Shown: positions 12,190 to 21,762 of the stretch, piece after piece
How positions within the stretch are numbered: position 1 is the stretch's first letter
Layout: each line of letters opens with the position of its first letter
Made by a program: the position numbers and the translations under genes
The notes under the pieces: generated by a model
Database searches by the model: none
The model's input: only the letters and a program-made list of their open reading frames with translations
What the model was told of the DNA's origin: nothing
Origin: Cycas panzhihuaensis
Taxonomy: Eukaryota; Cycadophyta
Assembly (NCBI GenBank): GCA_023213395.1
Contig: CM041465.1
Location: forward strand, 64,177,741-64,241,740
Reading direction: 5' to 3'
DNA: 64,000 nucleotides

Positions 12190-15142
12190 TGGCAATCAAA
12201 TCTCTTTAACTTGTGGCTAGAAGATAGTGAATGCTACCAACATAAAAGATGTAAGATATAATAATAATAACCTAATATATATATGTAATAAGGGGTAATA
12301 TCTACCATAGTTATGCCTAATTAGTAGAAGGTTAAAGGGTGTTTCCATTTGTTTAGCCTCCTAAGGAAACTATATTATAGGTCTATAAGCTAAGGAGGAT
12401 GATAGGTTAGTGATTAAATCATTTTGAGTTAGTCAGTGGATATAAATCCTAGACATATATGAGTGAGAGGTGTCAAAAAATAGAGGCATTACTTCAATGG
12501 TAAGAAAAGGTGGGTAGCATGGCTAAAGGAGGGGGCTTAGAAGCCCAAATCCCTTTGAATATATGAGGTAATGCCTCAAGTACCCAAAGGAAAGACTCGA
12601 TGAGTTTGAGTAGGTCACCATAGTTTAACCTCATTAGCAGTTATCTTTTTTAGGAGTTATTTAGGCTTTTCTCATAGCCTTTTTTTAGCTTTTGGGGATT
12701 TTATGATTTTTTTTAATTAATCATTTTATATTATTTTTTTTAGTATTAACTATTTTATTAATTTTTTATATTTTATTGAGTTTATGATTTTTTTGAGATT
12801 TTTAACGATTTTCTATTATTTTATATATTTTTTCTATAAATATTATATGAAAATGAAATATTCAAACAAAGGAAAGGATACTAAAATAATAAGAAGGATG
12901 AGGATATAGAGCATGACAAAGTAATATATTTTAGAAAATCCATGATCCAGTCTAATATATAAATATACAAGGTAGTTTACCCTCATTTCAAAGCATGGTG
13001 GTAGTTTAAGCTCTCACTAGAGAATAGGGGAAGCTTTAACAACATTGCTTAACTTCTAAAAGGGGCTAAGAATGCCCAAGGTTATCACCATAGTTTATCC
13101 TCTTTAGTAAGTGCTCCTTAGAGGTGAGACTATGGGATTGCCCTCTAGGTGGATGTCTCAATGGAAGGCTTATTGATCCAAAATGGGGTTATTTACTAAT
13201 GGCAAATGACACTTAAGAATAAAGGCCACTAACCTATTAGTCTTAGTATTAAGTCCATATCGGATATGATGGATTGAGAGGAAAGAGAACTATGTTAAAG
13301 GGTCCTAACAGAAGTGGCTAATGATCTAAGTTGTAGGCAATGGACTTAGCAGACCTAAATGAGTTAGGGCATAATAAGTTTAGAGTCATAATATATAACA
13401 ATAGATCCATGGTGAATGCCTAGTGTATCTATTAAGGCCTCTATAATAGTGATGTACTTGACCATATTATTAGTGACTATAGATAGATAGACTCTAAATC
13501 AGAGAAGAATGTGCCCATGGTAGTCCTAAATAATCTATGTTATAATAGAAGGTCAAAGGTTCTTGTGACTACCTCCATCAGTATGGATGATCAATGCCAT
13601 GGGGATAATACAAATATAACTCAATATAGGCTCACTAAAAAAAGGAGATATAGTATAAATTAATTTATCACTAAAAGGATTCAAGTAGGTATGTTAATCT
13701 AACTCAAACAACAAGAAAGACTTAGTCCTTAAGAATGATTATGTACCAAAATCACAACCTCCTCTAAAATCAAACTAAAGTGGTAGTAGTGCTAAGTAGA
13801 TTTTGATCATGATTGAGACTATGGTGGGTCCATATAACCAAATCCAAATATCTTAAATGGCCCACATGTCTAGACCTAACCTATAAACCATAGGTCTAGA
13901 TGAAGCTATTACACAACCTAACTCAGATGCCAAGAAAGTGGAGACGAATATGCTCCCTTAAAAGTATTTTATTTTATACTTTTTTTTTTTACTTTACTTT
14001 TTTTAATTCCTTTTTCTTTTTAATTTTTATTTTCTTTTCTTTCTTTCTTTTTGGATTTAAGGGAGCATACATATATATAGTCAGTTAGGTAGTGTGAGAT
14101 AGCCACTAAGGCAAATCAAACCATGGGGATGCTAAGAGAGCTTGCCATATCAATTATGCTTCAACAAAGATCACAGTAAAATTGTGAGTGACTAATGAGG
14201 AGGGTTAAACCATGAGATATAATGGGCAAGTCATGTGATAATCTAGAGTGTTTGTTATGGGGCATACATAGAACAAGGCCCTTAGGTTAATGATCATAGA
14301 GAACTAAGACATCCAATTGCAACAAGGGCCAAATGGAAAATACAAAAGGCTCATATCCAAGCCATGCAATGATGCTCAGTTGAAGTTGAGATAATAAAAA
14401 AAGGCTATAGGCTAAGAGAATATTAATCTATGAGTTGGATAGTACACAAATAAAGTGAGAAAATAGGGAGCTAAGGGAACCTAAAAATCTTAGTCAGTAA
14501 TTGAAAGGATGGTAAGGGGAGGCCAACAAGTTGATAACATGGTGAAGGGGAGGTTAAAGCTATAAATGATTAGACCAAAGGTACAATAAGTGGATAAAAA
14601 GAAATTTCAGAAAGCAATGTGGGTCATAGGGTTTATGAGAAAATGGGGGCCAAGCTATACTTGACATGCAATGGGCTAGTATAGGCATAAAATGAGTGGC
14701 CAACATGGAGAAATAGTCCTATGGACTATAAACACTCATATGAGATAAGATACCGGGAGGTATAAAATGATCTATCTCTGAATGAGGTGAGGTCATTAAT
14801 GTCACACACTAATGATGAAAATATGTGTTAAATGTTAAGCCTAAGAGGCCAAGAGTTAGGCAACCTTAAGGATGACCATTGTGATAATAGGATCCCTAGG
14901 GAAGAGGTAATATATAGATGTAAGGATATATAACCTAATTATGGCTATCTAAATAATCAAGTTTCTTATAAATTTTTATTTTATTTTCATGGTCAAGCAT
15001 TAGGATTTTACGAGGAACCTAATTCTATCAGTTTTTCCTCATCTTTCATGAGCTTTCCATGTATAAATAGATTGTTAGATCATTATGTGGATGAAGTCAT
15101 TGGATCCAAATTGTCAAGATGACCATAGTGCACCTTGATCTA
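12190..15142 (-). mobile_element. 3' internal region of element B, AT-rich and non-coding
   Basis: Follows the B LTR and polypurine tract. Short landmarks are shared with A, such as CACCATAGTTTAACCTCATT near 12617, and a similar second one near 13087. The alignment with A becomes clear again near 15060-15150. The A counterpart carries the second RNase H fragment; here it is too decayed to call. A T-rich block lies at about 13979-14050. From 14679 on, this sequence is repeated in tandem at 22405 and 37205. Confidence 0.5.
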
Positions 15143-16639
15143 GTAAGTAGATCTTTCTCTTTTGTGTTTTTTTAATTTTTATTTTTAGTCAACTCATATT
15201 TTTTTAATATATAGGTAGTGCCTATTTAGTAAAATGGGGTAAAATAGGGCCTAATTCAAGCCCTATTTAAGGGCAAACTAGGGAAATTCAATTCATTTGA
15301 CCTAATGGGCAAGTTGTTCTACCCAGAATCTATTTTTTTATTGATTATTTTAGTTTTCTAGGGGGATTTATATGTATCACATTTATTATCATGGTGCTAC
15401 AAATTTTAGGGACTATTCATGACACTACATTGATGATTGTAGTACCATAAAGATCTTTGTGGTACCATAGAAATATCTATGATACCAAGATTACTTATTA
15501 TTTTATCATTTTCTTCTAAAAATATCTCTAGAAATTAGTTTATTAAGCTATTAATTAACATAACATGATCCCAAATATAGGGTGACTAATATGGTTAACT
15601 TTCTATGCTTATTTACAAACTATTTTTGTGATTGATAATCATGAAAACATAGGTATACCAATGTTGGGGTTGGTCAATTTGATGATAATCAATGATAGAG
15701 ATATGTTGAGGTAATATGGACTATTATGGTGGTGATGACATGTTAGTATATGTCAAATAAGGATTTATTGGTAGATATTCTATCCCATTAGGATTGGACA
15801 AAGTAAGTGTTCCACTTACCTAGTGTGGGAAATGCCATGATTACATTTAGTGCTGTGAGATATATATTAGGGCTACCAATGAGTGGAGCACCTCCTAAGC
15901 TAAGGATTCTACCAAACAATGAGGATGTGTATAGAGCTACAACTACTTATTTCTATTGTAGAGTCCATTCAAGTTGGTGAGGGGGGCGGTATAGAAAGAT
16001 CATGGTAACAAAAAATTCTTTGTATAAGGAAGTTGATCATTTTTGTAATTATATTCTAGATATCTCAGAGATAGAACTATAGGGAGGTACTAATTGGGTG
16101 AATGGAAATTATTTGACATTGTGAAAGTAGAGAGAGATTAGACTGGGCAACCCTTATAATAAACAACATTTGAGCTTGATTGTACTAGATGAGGGTGGTG
16201 GTCCATGAAGGTTTCTCATACTATTTAGTACATTAGTGTTGATTTTTTGACCACTTCCATGGAGTATGACCTATAAGAAGGCCGTAGATGGTAGTGCCTA
16301 GGGGAGCCCTTATACACAGATGACCCTTCTAATTTCAAAGCCTAAGAAAGTGAGAGCAAGTCATGTAAATAGTTAATGCTATCTTATTTGACCTTTTAAC
16401 TTTCGATGATTATATTTGACATATGTATCAAGGGATCCACTAGGATAGTGATGACAAGGTTGAGGGGGTCATAGCAATACTAGCAATAGAGGCCAAAGAG
16501 AATATGGGAGATAGAGAGGAGGCTATTGGAGCTAAGGAGGAGGAGGTCGTGATAGGAAAGGAGGCAGATGATATCAACATGGAGGGAGAGGGAGATAGCC
16601 AAGTTGTCATAGTAGCACAAGGAGAGGCACCTCTAAGAG

Positions 16640-16745
16640 GTAGTACCTTTTGTTGCTTAATTTTTAGTCCATTTTAGTTTATATTGAGTCTTGATTTACT
16701 TATATGCATACTTGTTACTAATATATAGACCTGCTTTATTAGTAG
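16640..16745 (+). other. Conserved phase-1 intron of the B antisense gene, copy 1
   Basis: The donor is AAGAG|GTAGTA and the acceptor TTATTAGTAG|GTGAT, with a TTACTAAT branch-like motif near 16715. The 106-nt segment sits at the same codon position and phase (one base, then GT) as the 111-nt intron of the A antisense gene. Confidence 0.6.
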
Positions 16746-16936
16746 GTGATGGGCTTATAGTAAAGTCCATTAGCCACATTATTACTGAGATCTTCCCCAT
16801 GGTATATTTAGAGGACTAACCTCCTATAGTTGATAATAAAGAGTTGATATTGGCATATCCTCATATGGTAGTATTTTCCCCTTTGATATAGGTTAGGGAG
16901 ATGTGGGTAGTAGAGGTTCATAAGCTTTATTTTAAG

Positions 16937-17041
16937 AGGGATCAACTCTAAGTAGAGAGGGACCATCTCTAGGTTGAGACGGACTAGTTCTAAGTGGAAA
17001 GGGATAAGTTCTAGGCTAAGAGGGACTAATTTTAGGTGGAA
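16937..17041 (+). repeat. 21-bp tandem repeat coding coiled-coil heptads, copy 1
   Basis: Five exact 21-bp units of the form AGGGACCATCTCCAGGTAGAG. On the plus strand each encodes a heptad near RDxLQVE, with Gln codons partly mutated to TAG. The array lies in exon 3 of the B antisense gene. Confidence 0.75.
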
Positions 17042-17052
17042 AGGAATCAAGT

Positions 17053-19157
17053 GAAAGAAAAAAGGAGATGGGAGTAGAGCAAGAGTACACACCCAGAATA
17101 GAGGCATGACAAAGCGATGACATTCCCACGAGGCACTCGAAGTTACTCCACAAGGCATGGCAGACATGAAGGGTTGTGGTAGACCAGAATGTGGGGCTCC
17201 CTTACCTTCCCCGAAAATAGTACTAAAGTACTAAGAAAGGAAAGGAAAGGAACAAAATACTAGCAACAAATGAAATACGAAAGTAAAACATAAATGGAAG
17301 CACTTACCCGCGAAGGAAGAAAGAGGAATGGATCCTTTACGTCTTTCAAATACTTGCAAGTAAATGACAATATTCCCCTTTCTGGAGAAAGGGTGCTATC
17401 ACACAATAGTGGATCCTAACAATACATGTATATATGAAGCAATCATAAACTTAAATACATGCACATTAGTATTCAATGTTACAATGATAAACTATAGCAA
17501 AAAATAACCAAAGTAAAAGATAAATGAACTGATAAGCCTCGGAGTGGCCCACCTCCAACAAGGAATAACCCTACTCTCCCTTAAGAAGCCATAGGGTAGT
17601 GAGGGTATGGCTATGCAAGAAGGTTTGAAATAGAGGTAAAAAGAGTTAAAAAGAACCCAAGAGGATCTACAGCAAGCCAGGGTATTATGGGGAGCAAACT
17701 GGGTTGTTGGGGAAGGAGTTGGGCAAGGGACAAGTAGTCGGGGCTTATGTGAGTTACCCAGACCAAGGTGCAAGCCCTCAAACTAGCACTGCAACGAGTG
17801 ATAACACTAATTTTAGTAGCTAAAAATGGCCTAACAAACCCTTGTTTGATTGCCAAGAGCAGCACGGGGCAAAAGGGAAGTTTTGGGGGGTAAAGAGCCA
17901 CTTAAGGAGCATGGAAGGTGGTGCAGAATCCACCCAGCTCTCACCCAAACCCTATGTAACCCCTCTTTGCCACTGTCTTGAGCAAGAAATGTAGGAAAGG
18001 AGGCTCTAATGGTAGAAATAAGATAGGCTAAAATAAGGCAAGAGTAACCTTCAAAGATCAAAGCAAGGAGAGCTAGAAATGACAAGCAAAATAGGGCATA
18101 AATTGGACAAGAAAGTAGCTTAAACCAATGAATACCTGAGAAAGAGAAGGGAGGTTTTTACCTCAATCAAGAGCTACTGAAAGAAAGCTAATAAATTTGC
18201 CAAAGAGCTATGGGACATCAAGTTTGGAACCCCTGCTAATGGAGTTGAAGGAAACACCTGCACTTTGAAGATGCTTAATGGCTACATGAGTAAGAAAATG
18301 CTGAGATCTCTCCAAAGGGGCCCTCTCCAAGGCGCGTGAAGGGTTGGGAAGATGTCCTAGCCATACCAAAGGAGAGCTGGATGCTAGAGGAGAGGTGCAG
18401 GTCCTGTAGTAGCAGTGGAGCAATAGGGGATAGTAGAGCACATGGCATTTTTCCTTGAGAAGCATTCAAAAATTAAGCCAAAGATCCTAAAAGTGACTTA
18501 GAGAGGACTTAAATACCCAGCCTAAACCCTAAACGAGTGATTAGGGAGCAACTAGTGGTGAGTCAGTCGCGAAACACATGGCAGTTTCACAATAAATATG
18601 AAATTACCACGACAGACTTTTAAAAAATAATTTGAGATAGTCGTCCCACTGCAAATTTCACGGTACCATGGAATTTGCGGTGGTACTACGAATTTCACTA
18701 CGGGATGGGACTATAAGCTAAATTTGGCCCAGATAGCCAGCCTGGGCTATGGGCCAATAACAAAAGAGGCTAATGAGGGGATGAGACACATACCTAAGGG
18801 CAGACAAGCCAACAAATAAGTCGAGAAGAGCAAAAATAGGACTCAAGAGATGTGACAAGTCAAACAAGCAATGACGGGTCATCACACAGGCATGGGTGGC
18901 ATGAGCTAAATGGGTCTTGAGGTGAGTAGGGTAGAGTGCAAGAAGTGGAATGGCCATCAGGGTACCACACTCACTGGGAATGTTCCCCCACTATAGTCAT
19001 CATAGGCTAAGTAAGTGTAAATGACGATAAGATCATCTACGAGGTCACAACATGCTAGCATACACTCATCTCAAAAGAAAGCCATGATAAGGTGAGAAGC
19101 AGACGTGCACTTACCTGAGTCACTAACTCCATATCTGTTCCTGAAAGTCAGGAAACA
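17053..19157 (-). repeat. Element A LTR, partial copy A1
   Basis: Lacks the first 628 bp of the LTR as read on the plus strand. It ends with GGAAACA at 19157, followed by CTGCCCCCTTGGC, the complement of the polypurine tract. Small open frames inside it recur in all LTR copies only because the DNA is repeated. Confidence 0.85.
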
Positions 19158-19489
19158 CTGCCCCCTTGGCAGTAGAGCCTCACCACTTGGAAGCATGGTG
19201 CGATGGTAAATACTAGTAATACAACTGTTAGTAGCACATGTGTATATAGATATATAAATCTAGATCATAATAGTAGGCAAGGGTACCAGCGAGTGTCATG
19301 GTGGAACGGGTGGATACGAAGGTAGAGGTGGAGACAACATAGAGGCTACCTATGCACCACCCAGAAACCAACTAGAAGAATAAGAAAAGTAAAGGGGCTA
19401 CCCCCACCATAAAAGATGCAGAGAGATATGCATAATCAAGTAAAAGAGTAAATAAAGTTGGTAGTCACCATAGTTTAACCGCATTAGCA

Positions 19490-19890
19490 GCTAGGTTTCG
19501 GAGGTACGAACGGATCGTACAGTGAGGAGCATGATGCCCTGAGGCTTGGGCAACAAAGTGACCATACAAGTCTCAGGGACAGTCAGCAAAAAGAGGAAGG
19601 TAGCGCTCAAGGATAAGGTGAACAAGACTATCTGCCTCAGCGTTAAGGGCCCGAGGGATATGCTGAATGTCAACAAACGAGAAGTAGGACAAAAGGGATC
19701 TGGCAGTGGAAGCAAGAGTTCTCAAGTGAGGGCATCACACCTGGTAAACCTGGGTGAGATGGGACATCACAACTTGAGAGTCATAAAGCAAAACGATGGG
19801 TCCGTGATGGAAACAGAGAAACCAAAGCCATTCCCTTACGTAGTGGACTGTCGCCTGACTTTGAAGGCATGTGGGGGATGATCTGACCTT
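19490..19890 (-). pseudogene. Second RNase H fragment of element A, copy A1
   Basis: Minus-strand translation gives IILLCDSQVVMSHLTQVYQ, a gap, TARSLLAYFSS, then VDIQHIPRALNAEADS. The CDSQ...ALNxEADxLA pattern is that of the second half of RNase H domains of the RVT_3 / archaeal-like type, which Tat elements are known to carry in addition to the usual RNase H. The N-terminal half was not found. It lies between the antisense gene and the 3' LTR, downstream of integrase in the element's own sense. Confidence 0.55.
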
Positions 19891-19957
19891 TGGATCAGAG
19901 TGTGGAGAGAGCCAGTTGGATCATCGTGATGAGATGATGACAGCAAGACCAGATCCA

Positions 19958-20441
19958 GTGAGTGGATCTCACAAAACCCAACTCATTTCAAAGTTTTAAT
20001 TTGTTACTTTTTATAGTTTTTTTTACGTGATTTTTATGCTCCTTATGGGCGATTGGAGGCCTCTCGGTGCCTGGATTAGACCCAAAAAGAGGTGAGACCT
20101 GGGCATTAGGGAGCCCTAGTCTCGGTGGGTCCCACGGGGTCCACCAGAGGAAAATGTTTTAGGTTTTGGGGAAAAAATCCTCCCCTTTTGGGGGGGTTCC
20201 ATTCGTATCGAGACAAAGATCGTGATACCGTGATCATTGCTGTGGGCCCCCCCGATCGCCGCGGGGCCCGAGCTAAACTTAGTGGTACCACTAAGTTTAG
20301 CGAGGTACGAAGGCAAAAAGTCAGAAAAAGGAATAAAAGGGGCCATAAGGCCCTAAATCTCAAGCAGAGAGAGCCGAGAGAGAGAGCCAGGAGCGTTGCT
20401 GACTAACAAGACTAACTTTGATTGGCTTTTGATGTGGACAG
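19958..20441 (+). other. Candidate first intron of the A antisense gene, copy A1
   Basis: The donor is GATCCA|GTGAGTGG, matching GATCTA|GTAAGTAG at the homologous place in element B. The acceptor is TTTTGATGTGGACAG|G, just before the PMD reading frame. The intron would contain the 30-bp palindrome at 20272-20301. No splice evidence is available. Confidence 0.4.
20272..20301. other. Perfect 30-bp palindrome, copy A1
   Basis: GCTAAACTTAGTGGT followed directly by its reverse complement, centred on GGTACC. Copy A2 has one mismatched pair (35078-35107) and copy A3 is more decayed (49925-49954). Confidence 0.9.
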
Positions 20442-21305
20442 GCTGTCATCACGGTAGATATCTACGAGAATGTAGGTATGGCAATGTTGACCTTTATCAA
20501 GATGATGTCCCTAGGGGACAAGGATATCCTGTAGAGGTGCAGCCTATACAAGGCCCTGAAGACACCCTAGTTCACATCTGATCAGAGACTTTTAGTAGAT
20601 ATTGTATCCCATTGGGATAGGAGGAGGTACATATTCCACTTGCCTCAGGTTGGAGATGTGATGGTCACGCTAGGGGATATCCGGTGGATACTAAGAGTAC
20701 CAGCGACTGGGAGGCTGATGACAATGGGAGTGCTGCCTAGCACTGAGGTAGCACACAAAGAGGCATCCCTATTCTTCATAGGGGCTAACAGGTGGGAGTG
20801 AAGAGGTGTTCCTCTCCAAACTATGGTGATGTCGAGGATTCCTCGGGTGAGGAATCTCATTATACTGTGCATTTTGTTCCAGATTTCTCGGAAGTAGAAT
20901 TATAGGGAGATACCAGGTGGCTAGATGGATGCCGTGCACTACTGTGAGGCTAGTGAGAGGATGGACTGGGCCACCCTAATAGCTGCGAACCTCATCGTGC
21001 AACTTGACGCCATCAGGACGGCCGGCAGAGGAGGACTGTCATACAGCACGTTACTGCAATGCTAGTTCTTCGATCATTTTGTGGTAGTGGCACCAGTGGG
21101 GGGATCACACCCCATAGTAGAGTGGGCCCTGATGGTCCACAAGTGGAAAACTCAACTGAGGGAGACAAAGGACCAGGCCCACATCCAGTGATTAGTGGAG
21201 GCGACATCGCTAGACCTCCTTATCCTAACGGACTATGTAGCACATCCATACAGGACGGTGGGGCGGGACAGTGATGACGAGGCAGGCGGAGTAAGAGCAC
21301 TCCCA

Positions 21306-21335
21306 GATGATGATGATGATGATGATGATGATGAT
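21306..21335 (+). repeat. GAT trinucleotide run, ten repeats
   Basis: Ten GAT codons encode an Asp run in the acidic linker of the antisense protein. The matching runs in A2 and A3 have eight triplets (one CAT) and four Asp codons, all keeping the frame. Confidence 0.9.
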
Positions 21336-21651
21336 AGAGGAGAGAGGGCTGATCCATCACGTCCTGTAGGGGAGGCAGGTCCTTCAGGGATGGCAGGAGG
21401 AGTATCGGAACCATCTGGGACTGCAGGAGGAGAGGCGGGCCCATCAGGGGTAGCTGATGAGAACAGGGGGCTGGTGACTAGTGCTCGCAGGCTACAGATC
21501 GTGAGGAGATCCAAAGAGGTGAGAGTTGAGCCCGTTCCTACGAGGAAGGAGGCCTAGGCAGAGGAGGTACCTAAGGATGAGGTACCCGCAACTGGCGAAG
21601 AGCCAGGAGGAGAGGATGTCACGCAAGCAAAGGAGCCAACGGTCATGGCAG

Positions 21652-21762
21652 GTGAGGCCTAACCATTTCCTTAGTCGTGTGATAGCTAGATAGATTTTTG
21701 ATTTAATTTGATCATGGTATGTGGTGGGATATATACTAACACACAGCATGTTGCATTAGCAG
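21652..21762 (+). other. Conserved intron of the A antisense gene, copy A1
   Basis: 111 nt, with donor GGCAG|GTGAGG, a perfect TACTAAC branch motif at 21734-21740 and acceptor TTAGCAG|GTATAG. Splicing joins GCA-G|GT-ATA in frame; unspliced reading hits TAA at once. Confidence 0.7.

Larger units (their letters stand above)
15634..17050 (+). pseudogene. Antisense PMD-like gene of element B, copy 1 (truncated)
   Basis: Plus strand, opposite to the B pol. Exon 2 starts with DNHENIGxPMLGLVNLM, homologous to YENVGMAMLTFIKMM in element A. A decayed PMD-like core follows near 15800-15900, and a conserved FFDHF at 16240. A DSDDKVEG acidic segment comes before an intron at 16640-16745. Exon 3 encodes ITEIFPMVY and then a heptad coiled coil. 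It is cut at 17050 by the unit-1 deletion. Many TAG codons replace CAG. Confidence 0.55.

Noticed and set aside
13900-14088. Phe-rich plus-strand frame
   Set aside because: Translation of a T-rich tract in the non-coding B region, with no conservation.
17611-18085. Small hydrophobic minus-strand frames in the A LTR, repeated at 32418, 47466 and 60897
   Set aside because: They recur only because the LTR is repeated, show no domain, start inside LTR sequence and change frame between copies. Conservation is of DNA, not protein.
21220-21444. Minus-strand frame with a long His run
   Set aside because: It is the complement of the GAT run; the plus strand has the consistent, intron-bearing frame.
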